From positions 1-7,239 of the forward strand of contig JAJRVB010000133.1 of assembly GCA_024277515.1 (NCBI GenBank): a stretch of 7,239 nucleotides of DNA. The letters run 5' to 3'. Positions 1-6,872 of this stretch are shown one piece after another. The DNA comes from Nitrospirota bacterium. Its GTDB lineage: Bacteria > Nitrospirota > Thermodesulfovibrionia > UBA6902. Position numbers and translations under genes: made by a program. The notes beneath the pieces were generated by a model. It saw nothing but the letters and a program-made list of their open reading frames with translations, did no database searches and was not told the DNA's origin. Numbering within the stretch: the stretch's first letter is position 1; the number at the start of each line of letters is the position of its first letter.

Positions 1-36
1 ACAGCCCGTCCCCTTTGGCCACTCGGGTACCTCTCC
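1..36 (-). tRNA. tRNA-Tyr, 5' half only (cut by window edge)
   Basis: Read on the minus strand from 36 to 1, the sequence has a 7-nt acceptor strand GGAGAGG, a 2-nt linker, then the CCCGAG...GGCCAAAGGGG pattern of bacterial tyrosine tRNAs, a class II tRNA with a modified D-arm. The anticodon stem begins (ACGGG) and the loop reads C-U-G-U before the window ends, so anticodon bases 34 and 35 are G and U, as in GUA. The missing part should hold A36, a long variable arm and the T-arm. Its place right after tRNA-Thr(UGU) on the same strand matches the conserved Thr-Tyr-Gly-Thr-tuf block, which supports the assignment. A seryl or leucyl tRNA is less likely because of the G-U anticodon start. Confidence 0.88.
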
Positions 37-38
37 TT

Positions 39-121
39 ATTCAAAACTCAGATTCCAGATCACAGACTCAATGCCTGTTTTTACAGTCTGTGTTCTGTCC
101 TCTGTGCTCTGACATCTGTCT
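39..121. repeat. inverted array of degenerate 7-bp repeats in the tRNA-Thr/tRNA-Tyr spacer
   Basis: Most of the 89-nt spacer between the two tRNA genes follows a 7-nt rhythm. From 39 to 66 there are four plus-strand units of form NNNCARA (starting at 39, 46, 53 and 60). From 87 to 121 there are five units of form TCTGNNN (starting at 87, 94, 101, 108 and 115), which are the same pattern on the other strand. The arms therefore face each other. CACAGACT (61-68) and AGTCTGTG (85-92) pair perfectly over 8 bp around a 16-nt loop. Further CAGA/TCTG pairings recur outward (56-59 with 94-97, 49-52 with 101-104), giving a long imperfect hairpin in the precursor RNA. Whether it affects processing or termination is unknown. 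Confidence 0.75.
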
Positions 122-125
122 TTTC

Positions 126-201
126 TGGAGCCGGTGAGAGGACTTGAACCCCCGACAGGCTGATTACAAATCAGCTGCTCTACCAACTGAGCTACACCGG
201 C
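126..201 (-). tRNA. tRNA-Thr, anticodon UGU, with encoded CCA
   Basis: A full 76-nt cloverleaf is visible on the minus strand. The acceptor stem is GCCGGTG paired with CACCGGC, and the D stem is GCTC/GAGC with GG in the loop. The anticodon stem is GCTGA/TCAGC with loop TTTGTAA, so the anticodon is UGU (plus-strand 166-168), reading ACA threonine codons. The variable loop has 5 nt. The T-arm is GGGGG/CCTCT with loop TTCAAGT and contains two G-U pairs. CCA is encoded at 128-126. The discriminator base is U73, where E. coli threonine tRNAs have A. It is followed by tRNA-Tyr and preceded by the opp operon on the same strand, and it probably belongs to a tRNA-tuf transcription unit extending left. 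Confidence 0.97.
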
Positions 202-235
202 AACCTTTTTTTCTGCACCATAAGAGAGCAAATAA

Positions 236-265
236 TTTATATAATTCAAGCGGTTTCGCCCTCAA
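236..265 (-). promoter_or_regulatory. candidate promoter for the tRNA unit (proximal)
   Basis: On the minus strand a TTGAGG element (260-265) is followed after 18 nt by TATAAA (236-241), or after 16 nt by TATATA (238-243). Transcription would begin about 30 nt before the 5' end of tRNA-Thr. The -35 is imperfect and the region is AT-rich, so chance resemblance is possible. A second candidate lies further upstream. Confidence 0.4.
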
Positions 266-315
266 TCAATTGCAGCCACATAAAATCAGCGCAATTATCC
301 TATGGCAGACTTGAT

Positions 316-345
316 AATATATATAAAATCGGCCATTTTGGTCAA
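316..345 (-). promoter_or_regulatory. candidate promoter for the tRNA unit (distal)
   Basis: The minus strand shows TTGACC (340-345), one base off the sigma-70 -35 consensus, followed after 18 nt by TATATT (316-321), also one base off consensus. A 16-nt spacing to TATATA (318-323) is an alternative. It lies about 115 nt upstream of tRNA-Thr, in the gap after oppF, so it would give the tRNA operon its own start independent of the opp transcript. The spacing is slightly long and the -10 region is a TATATA run, which weakens the call. Confidence 0.4.
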
Positions 346-440
346 CCAGTAATCATAACATTATTTAATATTCTTTTTAAATACCCCGATTATTTCAAAA
401 AAATGTTGTTCCATTAACCCGGAAAAAAAGCAGGAGAAAC

Positions 441-1451
441 TCAGGCCGGCACAATTGGAGGGACCGGATGGGATGCATCCACGAGATGACAGCGGACCAT
501 ATGGCTGCGTGATATCTCTTTCGGTTCAGGCCATTCACTCCGGCATATCTCCCGGGCAACAGGACATCTTGTATGAAACCGGCATCCTGACGGCGGAGAA
601 ATCGGGGACGGCACATCGCCCTTGAGAATGACGGCTTTTTTTCTCTTCCTGGGGTCAGGCAGGAGATTGGCAGATAACAGGGCGATCGTATAAGGATGCA
701 AAGGGCTCGAATAAAACTCGCCGGTTTCCGCTATCTCCGCTATCTCCCCCATATACATGGTGGCTATCCTGTCTGATACATGCTCGACTACCGACAGGTC
801 ATGGGTTATGAACAGATATGAAAGATTAAAATCTTTCTTCAGTTCTGTCAGAAGATTCAGGATCTGGGCCTGAATGGAAACATCAAGCGCCGAGACCGGC
901 TCATCGCATATAATTAGTCTGGGCCTGAGAGACAGGGCCCTTGCAATAGCGATACGCTGCCGCTGTCCTCCGGAGAATTCATGAGGATACCGGTTGTAAT
1001 ACCCGGCGGACAGACCGACTTTCTCGAGGAGGCCTTCAACGATCTCTTTCTTTTGTCTTCCTTTTGCGAGTCCGTGGGCGCCGATCCCCTCCGCAATAAT
1101 GCTCCCTATGGAAAGCCTGGGGTTCAGGGATGAGTATGGGTCCTGAAAGATGATCTGCATGTTTTTTCGTAACCCGTGGAGTTCCCTGCCCCTTAATTTG
1201 AAGATATCCTCACCGTCGAAGTAAACATTTCCGGACGTCGGCTCGATCAATCGCAGTATGACCCTGCTGGCGGTTGTCTTGCCGCACCCTGACTCCCCCA
1301 CCAGCCCAAGGGTCTCCCCCGTCTTTATATGGAATGAAATATTGTCTACCGCCTTCACCGAATTGACAACTCTGGATAAAATACCCCCGGTAATGGGGAA
1401 GTATTTTTTCAGATTTCTGACCTCAAGGATGTTCCGTGTTGTGATGTTCAT
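441..1451 (-). CDS. oppF: oligopeptide/dipeptide ABC transporter ATP-binding protein, OppF type
   Basis: This is one of the two cytoplasmic ATPases that power peptide uptake through the OppBC channel. From the chosen start (336 aa) the ABC ATPase domain shows Walker A GESGCGKTT (52-60), Q-loop Q103, signature FSGGQRQR (159-166), Walker B ending in CDEP (182-185) with the SALD D-loop, and switch His217. The C-terminal Opp/Dpp extension carries C290, C296, C303 and C321, a C-x5-C-x6-C-x17-C set like that reported to bind a [4Fe-4S] cluster in DppD-type ATPases. ATG at 1451 was preferred because MNITT leads straight into the conserved LEVRNLKKYF start. An ATG at 1511 would add 20 basic residues and overlap oppD by 47 nt. 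Neither has a clear Shine-Dalgarno site, so coupling to oppD translation (13-nt gap) is likely. It is the last gene of the operon. Confidence 0.95.
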   Translation of the reverse strand: MNITTRNILEVRNLKKYFPITGGILSRVVNSVKAVDNISFHIKTGETLGLVGESGCGKTTASRVILRLIEPTSGNVYFDGEDIFKLRGRELHGLRKNMQIIFQDPYSSLNPRLSIGSIIAEGIGAHGLAKGRQKKEIVEGLLEKVGLSAGYYNRYPHEFSGGQRQRIAIARALSLRPRLIICDEPVSALDVSIQAQILNLLTELKKDFNLSYLFITHDLSVVEHVSDRIATMYMGEIAEIAETGEFYSSPLHPYTIALLSANLLPDPRKRKKAVILKGDVPSPISPPSGCRFHTRCPVAREICRSEWPEPKEISRSHMVRCHLVDASHPVPPIVPA

Positions 1452-1464
1452 TTTATATTTGGCT

Positions 1465-2556
1465 TTATGATATAAGGAAAGAGGCCGCTTTTGTCTTTTC
1501 TTTCCATACATGCTTGTCTATATTTTTACTGAAATGGCATGCAGCCCTGTGCATGTCACAGACCTCTTCCAGCGAAGGCTCATGAGTCCTGCATATTTCC
1601 TTTGCAAATAAACAGCGTGGCCAGAACTTGCACCCATCCGGAAAGGCCAGGGGGTTCGGGACATTTCCGGGAATCACATACAGGTCCTGTTTCCCTCTGC
1701 CGATGACCGGGATGGACGTAAAGAGACCGAGCGTATAAGGATGCCGCGGATTTTCGAAAATCTCTTGAACAGTGCCGTATTCAACAATCTTTGAAGCGTA
1801 CATAATTGCCACATGGCTCGCGATACTCGCAACAACGCCAAGATCATGCGTTACCATCAGAAGAGACATGCCGAATTCATCCTGTAACGACTGCATCAGG
1901 TCCAGTATCTGGGCCTGAATCGTGACATCCAGGGCTGTGGTAGGTTCATCGGCAATGAGAAGTTCAGGATTACATGAAAGGGCCATCGCGATCATAACAC
2001 GCTGCTTCATCCCCCCTGACATCTGATGAGGATATTCATTTACACGAATCTCGGGAGAAGGAATGCCGACTTTATTAAGGATATGAACAGACAGTTCATG
2101 GGCCTCCTGAGACGTCCTGTCCTGATGAAGCATAATCGCCTCTTTTATCTGGTCCCCGACGGTAAATACAGGATTAAGAGAGGTCATGGGCTCCTGAAAG
2201 ATCATGCTGATATCATTGCCGCGAATTCCTTCCATCTCTTTTTCGGTAAGTTCCAGAAGGTTTTTCCCTTTATATAAAATCTCTCCGCCGGCGATTCTTC
2301 CGGGGGGCACCTGGATCAATCCCGGGATGGCGAGACAGGTAACGCTTTTTCCGCACCCGGATTCTCCGACCAGGCCGAGCGTGGTCCCCTTTGTGATCTC
2401 CAGATCAACTCCGTCAACAGACCTGACCACACCGTCGTCAGTGTCAAAGAAGACCTTAAGATCCCTGATCTCCAGTATCGGGGCCGTTATTTGAGATTTG
2501 AGATTTGAATTCTTAGATTTGAATTTTGAATTTTGAATTTTTTTAGAGTTAGTCAT
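1465..2556 (-). CDS. oppD: oligopeptide/dipeptide ABC transporter ATP-binding protein, OppD type
   Basis: This is the partner ATPase of OppF. Its 363 aa contain Walker A GESGCGKS (64-71), Q-loop Q121, signature MSGGMKQR (179-186), Walker B ending in ADEP (202-205) followed by TTALD, and switch His237. The C-terminal extension has C309, C315, C322 and C340 with the same spacing as in OppF (C-x5-C-x6-C-x17-C), plus an extra C333, suggesting a [4Fe-4S] site. The start at 2556 overlaps the oppC stop as ATGA, and a GAGGAAG ribosome-binding site sits just upstream. The conserved domain begins only near residue 27 (ILEIRDLKVFF). Residues 7-23 are Asn/Ser/Lys-rich and encoded by seven 7-bp repeat units (2490-2538), an unusual leader absent from typical OppD. 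No later ATG lies before the domain, so the leader is probably translated. Confidence 0.96.
   Translation of the reverse strand: MTNSKKIQNSKFKSKNSNLKSQITAPILEIRDLKVFFDTDDGVVRSVDGVDLEITKGTTLGLVGESGCGKSVTCLAIPGLIQVPPGRIAGGEILYKGKNLLELTEKEMEGIRGNDISMIFQEPMTSLNPVFTVGDQIKEAIMLHQDRTSQEAHELSVHILNKVGIPSPEIRVNEYPHQMSGGMKQRVMIAMALSCNPELLIADEPTTALDVTIQAQILDLMQSLQDEFGMSLLMVTHDLGVVASIASHVAIMYASKIVEYGTVQEIFENPRHPYTLGLFTSIPVIGRGKQDLYVIPGNVPNPLAFPDGCKFWPRCLFAKEICRTHEPSLEEVCDMHRAACHFSKNIDKHVWKEKTKAASFLIS
2490..2538 (-). repeat. seven-unit 7-bp repeat array inside the 5' end of oppD
   Basis: On the coding strand the units are ATTCAAA at 2538, 2531 and 2524, TCTAAGA at 2517, ATTCAAA at 2510, then TCTCAAA at 2503 and 2496. 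They run without gaps for 49 nt. They begin 18 nt after the oppD start codon and encode residues 7-23. Because 49 is not a multiple of three, the array is read in changing frames, giving a mixed Asn/Ser/Lys/Phe/Gln-rich peptide. The same ATTCAAR unit occurs on the other strand at 7182-7209. Confidence 0.9.
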
Positions 2557-3713
2557 CTCTTCCTCAATTTCGGATTCAGTGCATCTCTCAGACCCTCACC
2601 AAAGAGATTGAAAGAGAGCACCACAACCAGTATGGACAGCCCGGGGATATATATCAGCCACGGGGCATCATAAAGAAACCTCTGTCCGTTTGAGAGTATA
2701 TTTCCCCAGGTTGCATGGGGCGGCGGCACCCCGAATCCAAGGAAACTCAATGCCGCTTCTGTAAGTATGGCGCCTGCTATGCCGATCGTTGCCGAGACGA
2801 GCACCGGGGCGACCGCATTAGGTATCATGTGACGGAAAATGATACTTGCATCTGAAATTCCCATAACCCTGGCTGCCGACACAAAGTCCTGTTCACGAAG
2901 GGACAAAAATTCCGCCCTTACAAACCGGGCAGTGCCCATCCAGCTCGTCATACCGATCACTATCATTATGTTATAAATGCTCGCCGGGAGGACAGCCACT
3001 ATAGTTAATATAAGAAAGAAGCTGGGAAAACAGAGCATGACGTCCACAAATCTCATAATCAGGGTGTCAACCGTAAACGTATCAACAAACAGGAAACCCA
3101 GCATCTTATGATTTCTCCTGCCCCTGACAAAGACATAATAGGCAAACGAAAATATCATACATACACCCGCGATCAGAAATGCCCGGACAGAAAGATCACC
3201 CTGTCCGGATGCCAGGAATATCAATGAGACAGAAACGGCGATGAGACCGAGGACATCCATCAATGTGATCCTGACAGCGCCATAATAGCCGGCAAGGCCG
3301 CCAAGGACAATGCCGATCAGGACTGAAATCCCTACCGCGACAAAGCCGACTGTCAAAGAGACCCAGGCCCCCTGCATCATGCGGGCAAATATGTCCCGGC
3401 CAAGATCATCCGTGCCGAGCAGGTACATATTTAAAAACGGCTTGTCCTCCAGCCTGATCATTTCAGTATTGACGGGACTAAAGGGCTGAAGCAGTTTTTC
3501 GGACAGGCGCACCTTGGCCGGATCAAGCACGGGGTCATTTCCGTAAGTTAAAACAAGTCCGACGACCGCGACAATAAAAAATATGATAAAAATGATCATG
3601 CCCCAGAGTGCCGGCCTGTTCTTCCTGAATATCCTCCAGGCCTCGGTAAAGCGCGATACTTCATCCGCCATCCCCAGATGGAGTTCTTTTGTATGTTCGT
3701 CAGTGCGTTCCAT
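2553..3713 (-). CDS. oppC: oligopeptide/dipeptide ABC transporter permease, OppC type, with extra membrane segment
   Basis: This is the second inner-membrane channel subunit. It shows family hallmarks: a cytoplasmic N-terminus with W26/F29 before TM1 (about 36-56), the LLGTDDLGRDIFARMM motif (98-113), TM2 (about 117-142), the EAA-type coupling loop around 277-306 (SAARVMGISDASIIFRHMIP region), then ALSFLGFGVPPP and the final GEGLRDALNPK. Its 386 aa exceed the usual 290-330. The excess is a segment at about 147-213 between GYYGA and VDTLIMRFVD, two stretches normally almost adjacent in OppC. That segment adds two hydrophobic runs (about 151-168 and 177-196) split by a polar SGQGD turn and followed by a basic RGRRNHK patch. 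It lies 28 nt after oppB and overlaps oppD by 4 nt. The ribosome-binding site is weak. Confidence 0.95.
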   Translation of the reverse strand: MERTDEHTKELHLGMADEVSRFTEAWRIFRKNRPALWGMIIFIIFFIVAVVGLVLTYGNDPVLDPAKVRLSEKLLQPFSPVNTEMIRLEDKPFLNMYLLGTDDLGRDIFARMMQGAWVSLTVGFVAVGISVLIGIVLGGLAGYYGAVRITLMDVLGLIAVSVSLIFLASGQGDLSVRAFLIAGVCMIFSFAYYVFVRGRRNHKMLGFLFVDTFTVDTLIMRFVDVMLCFPSFFLILTIVAVLPASIYNIMIVIGMTSWMGTARFVRAEFLSLREQDFVSAARVMGISDASIIFRHMIPNAVAPVLVSATIGIAGAILTEAALSFLGFGVPPPHATWGNILSNGQRFLYDAPWLIYIPGLSILVVVLSFNLFGEGLRDALNPKLRKR

Positions 3714-3741
3714 TTATAGTCTTTTCTGCAATACCATGCAG

Positions 3742-4701
3742 CTACAACCTTATCCTCGGATCTACCACCATATATAACAGGTCTGAAATAAATGTTCCTA
3801 TCAGCACCAGTACCGCGGCAATAAAATTTATTGTAAGGATAATCGGATAATCTCGGGCCAGGATCGCCTCAAATCCCATCCGGCCCATGCCCGGCCAGGC
3901 AAAAATGGATTCAATAATAACCGAGCCCCCAATGAGCCCGGGCAATATCAACCCGAACATTGTGACAAACGGGAGGAGCGCGTTCCGGAATCCATGCTTG
4001 TAATTGACCATGTCCTCTGAGAGCCCTTTTGCCTTTGCCGTCCGGATATAGTCCTGATGAATGACCTCAAGCATCTGCGCCCTGACATATCTGGAGAGCA
4101 GCGCTATCCCGCCGAGCGCACCGAGTATAGAGGGAATGACCATATGCCATATCCTGTCCATAACCTGATAGACAGGGGACGCGCTCTGCATGCCGAAGGT
4201 CTGCATGCCGATGACCGATATGCTGAAAGTCTTTACAACAAAGTCGATAAGTATATATGCAAAGAAGAAACTTGGGATCGAAATAAGCACGTATGCCACA
4301 AACGTTGTAGACCTGTCAAAAAAAGAACCCCTCTTTATCGCGGCGCTTATTCCAACCGGAAATGACAGGCACCATGTTATCAGTGTGCCTATTATGAAGA
4401 GCCATAAGCTGTTCATAAACCTCTCCTTCACCTTGCCCAGCACCGGCTGGTTGTCTTTCCATGATTTCAGCTCTCCGGTAAAGAGGTTTTTGTAAAAGAG
4501 GTAATACTGGACATGGAGCGGTTTATCCAGATTGAATTCAGCCCTGAATCTGGCAAGGTCTTCAGCCGTAAATTTGGGATTCAGGGGATCGATCTGGCTC
4601 GGTTCACCGGGCGCCAGATAGACAACCAGGAAAGAAACGATTGATATAAAAAAAAGTGTGGCCAGTTTCTGGAAAAAGCTCCTTATGGTAAATGAAAACA
4701 T
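3742..4701 (-). CDS. oppB: oligopeptide/dipeptide ABC transporter permease, OppB type
   Basis: This is the first channel-forming inner-membrane subunit, a BPD_transp_1-type permease. From the chosen start (319 aa) it has an N-terminal TM (about 8-30) ending in LAPGEP, a periplasmic region with the NLDKPLHVQYY pattern (57-67) typical of OppB/DppB, and TMs near 98-120, 133-158 and 185-206. The EAA coupling loop is YIRTAKAKGL...RNALLP (218-244), followed by TMs near 245-265 and 286-312, and it ends in VVDPRIRL. The ATG at 4701 lies 7 nt after the binding-protein stop, with GGAG about 10 nt upstream. A TTG at 4722 would add seven polar residues and overlap the upstream gene by 14 nt, so it was not used. 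Length and layout are normal for the family. Confidence 0.95.
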   Translation of the reverse strand: MFSFTIRSFFQKLATLFFISIVSFLVVYLAPGEPSQIDPLNPKFTAEDLARFRAEFNLDKPLHVQYYLFYKNLFTGELKSWKDNQPVLGKVKERFMNSLWLFIIGTLITWCLSFPVGISAAIKRGSFFDRSTTFVAYVLISIPSFFFAYILIDFVVKTFSISVIGMQTFGMQSASPVYQVMDRIWHMVIPSILGALGGIALLSRYVRAQMLEVIHQDYIRTAKAKGLSEDMVNYKHGFRNALLPFVTMFGLILPGLIGGSVIIESIFAWPGMGRMGFEAILARDYPIILTINFIAAVLVLIGTFISDLLYMVVDPRIRL

Positions 4702-4708
4702 ATGTCCG

Positions 4709-6853
4709 TCACTCCGTGTCAAACTCCGGGCTGGTGGCGAGTTTGATCCATTTATTGAAATAATAAGTGTAGTTACCTGTCTTTGTCGGGCTTATCCGCC
4801 TTATAATCTCCTCACCTGATTCTGAATATTCCCTGATCACTATCTTTTTATCGAGAATGGCCGTGGCCTTTCTGACAAACAGAAATGTATACGGCTGCTC
4901 GTCAGCGATAATACGGTGGAGCTTATGGGAATACGCGACCTGTTTGTCAAAGTCATACTCCTGCCTTATCTTTATAATTAAATCATCCGCTTCCTTATTG
5001 ACAAACCCCGCAAAATTAAGCTGGTTTTCATTTGTCTGGCTGGAATGCCATATCTGATAGAGGTCCGGATCTATCCCCATGGACCATCCCAGCACAAGGG
5101 CGTCAAACTTACCTGTATTTACATATTTACCGATAAAAACGGCCCACTCGACAAGGTCGGTCTTCACATCTATGCCGATCTTTTTCCATGCATCCTGGGC
5201 TATGGTAAGAATATTTTTTCTGATGGGATTGCCGTTATTGGTTATGAGCGTAAAGGCAAATATCTTTCCGTCTTTTTCGAGCATGCCGTCGCTGTTTTTC
5301 TTCCATCCGGCCTCATGCAGCAGGTTTAGCGCCCCTTCAGGATCATAGGGCAGGGGCTTGATGCTTTTATCATAATAATCGGTCTGCTTTACAAAAGGCC
5401 CTGTAATCCTCTCTGCCTGATCATACATGACATACTTTATAATCTTGTCAGTATCGATCGCCATACCCAGGGCCTTCCTTACTCGTTTATCCCTGAACAG
5501 CTCCCGGCGCATGTTATACCCGATATAGCTGTAACCAAAGGATAGGCTCGAGAAGTGCTGGTACCTGGGGTCATTTTTAAGGCGTGCAACCTGATGCGGC
5601 TGGACCCCGTAGTCATCTATGGCGCCGCCATAAAATTCCATCTCCTGAGTCAGCAGGTCAGGCACGATACGATAAGTATATCGCCTGTAATTGGGAGGGC
5701 CCTCCCAGTAATCTTCATTTCTGTCGAGCGCTATATACTGATCGGATTTCCACTCCCTGAATACAAAAGGACCGGTACCAACAGGGCGGCGGTTAAAATC
5801 ACTGTCTCTCATGGTAAAGGTATCAGGATCAGACCCTTTTGCTTCGGCCTCTTTCCGCAATGCCTCCGCATTTAACAGATGCTCGGGAAGGATCCCCATT
5901 CCCCATGTGCCGAAGGCCGGTGAGTACAGTCTCTTGTACACTATCCTGACTGTATGCTTATCCATTACTTCCAGCCGCTTAACCGGCTCATAGTCGGGGA
6001 TTCGGGGAGAGAGGTTTCGCGTGTCCATAATTGATTGATACGTAAACCGGACATCTCCCGCATCAAATTCATGTCCATCATGAAACCTTACCCCTTCTCT
6101 CAGACGAAACAGAATAACAGGATTGTGTTCAATTGCCGGCAGGACCTCGCGGGCTGTCACGGACAATTTATCTTCTTGCCCCTTTGTGAGAATCTCCGCA
6201 TAGCGGTCCGAAGGGAAGGTCTCAAAATAGCCTTTCCCCAAGATGCCTTCAAGGTATTTGAAAAAATCCTGGTCAACGCTCTTTAATGTTATTTTCAGAC
6301 GGGGCGGCGGCGCCAGCCTCACTCTTACAGTTACAGCATCAGGGAGACCGTCCCCGTTTTGATCAGGCCCCGGCAGCTGAATGTCCCTTTCGCTCGTCTG
6401 AGCATGGATAATTTCTATATTTTTTATGTTACTCAGGGCATCCTGCAGTGATGAATCCCGGATAATTCCTTTGCCCCTTCGGGCAAGGATTAACTCTTTA
6501 ATCTCTTCCGGTCCGGCCATCCTTTTCCCGTCTATCGTTGCCTCGGGATTGATATAAAAATATGCCTCTTCATAAATGTCCCAGCCTGTAGCCAGACGGC
6601 CCCGGAATTTCAGTTCTTCATCCCTGTCGATCATACCATCAAATACCTGTCCAACGATCGTACTGCTTGCAGAGTCCGCATTGAGTACAGGGTTTAATAT
6701 CTTTGCATCCCCGGATGACGCGGTAATGAACTCCTCAAGGCGGTGCGGATTTCCCCTGACCTGTTCATCATAGGTCGGCGCCCAGAAAAAAGACTGCAAA
6801 AGTATGACGAAAATCAGTACAGGCAGGAATATCAATATCTTTTTTGTGAGCAT
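4709..6853 (-). CDS. ABC transporter substrate-binding protein, SBP family 5 (peptide-type), enlarged
   Basis: This is the ligand receptor of the importer, the first gene of the operon. The N-terminus is basic then hydrophobic (about 6-24), a signal peptide or membrane anchor. No lipobox cysteine follows it, unlike many OppA lipoproteins. Family-5 marks include the NPVLN start of lobe 1 (54-58), LATGW (87-91), FRLREGVRFHDG (249-260), VGTGPFVFREW (358-368), YNMRRELFRDKRVRKAL (446-462) and DPEGALNLLHEAGW (504-517). At 714 aa it is longer than the usual 500-600. About 150 extra residues (about 95-244) split the normally continuous LATGW...LREGVRFHDG region and contain a DxNxDGxxD calcium-loop-like motif (164-172). 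A GGAG lies 9 nt before the ATG. The substrate cannot be fixed from sequence: peptides are likeliest, and nickel, opine or sugar-type ligands are possible. Confidence 0.92.
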   Translation of the reverse strand: MLTKKILIFLPVLIFVILLQSFFWAPTYDEQVRGNPHRLEEFITASSGDAKILNPVLNADSASSTIVGQVFDGMIDRDEELKFRGRLATGWDIYEEAYFYINPEATIDGKRMAGPEEIKELILARRGKGIIRDSSLQDALSNIKNIEIIHAQTSERDIQLPGPDQNGDGLPDAVTVRVRLAPPPRLKITLKSVDQDFFKYLEGILGKGYFETFPSDRYAEILTKGQEDKLSVTAREVLPAIEHNPVILFRLREGVRFHDGHEFDAGDVRFTYQSIMDTRNLSPRIPDYEPVKRLEVMDKHTVRIVYKRLYSPAFGTWGMGILPEHLLNAEALRKEAEAKGSDPDTFTMRDSDFNRRPVGTGPFVFREWKSDQYIALDRNEDYWEGPPNYRRYTYRIVPDLLTQEMEFYGGAIDDYGVQPHQVARLKNDPRYQHFSSLSFGYSYIGYNMRRELFRDKRVRKALGMAIDTDKIIKYVMYDQAERITGPFVKQTDYYDKSIKPLPYDPEGALNLLHEAGWKKNSDGMLEKDGKIFAFTLITNNGNPIRKNILTIAQDAWKKIGIDVKTDLVEWAVFIGKYVNTGKFDALVLGWSMGIDPDLYQIWHSSQTNENQLNFAGFVNKEADDLIIKIRQEYDFDKQVAYSHKLHRIIADEQPYTFLFVRKATAILDKKIVIREYSESGEEIIRRISPTKTGNYTYYFNKWIKLATSPEFDTE

Positions 6854-6872
6854 GGTTTTTTTCTCCGTATCT

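Noticed and set aside
37..249. 70-codon open frame on the minus strand
   Set aside because: It is read straight through tRNA-Thr and the repeat spacer, so the peptide is a translation of RNA-gene and repeat sequence.
202..440. Terminator for the opp operon
   Set aside because: T-runs are present on the minus strand around 395-430, but no GC-rich stem precedes them. Weak inverted repeats such as AATTGC (268-273) with GCAATT (291-296) have no T-tract.
1452..1511. N-terminal extension of OppF from the ATG at 1511
   Set aside because: It would overlap oppD by 47 nt and lacks a ribosome-binding site, and the conserved domain begins just after the ATG at 1451.
2490..2538. CRISPR-like array
   Set aside because: Units are 7 bp and gapless with no spacers, so this is a short tandem repeat, not CRISPR.
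3075..3275. Frameshift or gene fusion as the cause of the long OppC
   Set aside because: The frame is open throughout, both flanks match the family in the same frame, and the extra segment is itself membrane-like, so an insertion explains it better.
3726..3741. Small hairpin CTGCA-N6-TGCAG between oppB and oppC
   Set aside because: The stem is only 5 bp with no T-tract, so it is not a terminator. It might modestly affect oppC translation but is too short to call.
4057..4495. Plus-strand open frames of about 100 codons opposite oppB
   Set aside because: They are antisense shadows of a well-supported permease gene. They show no domain pattern or ribosome-binding site. The same holds for other plus-strand frames opposite the operon.
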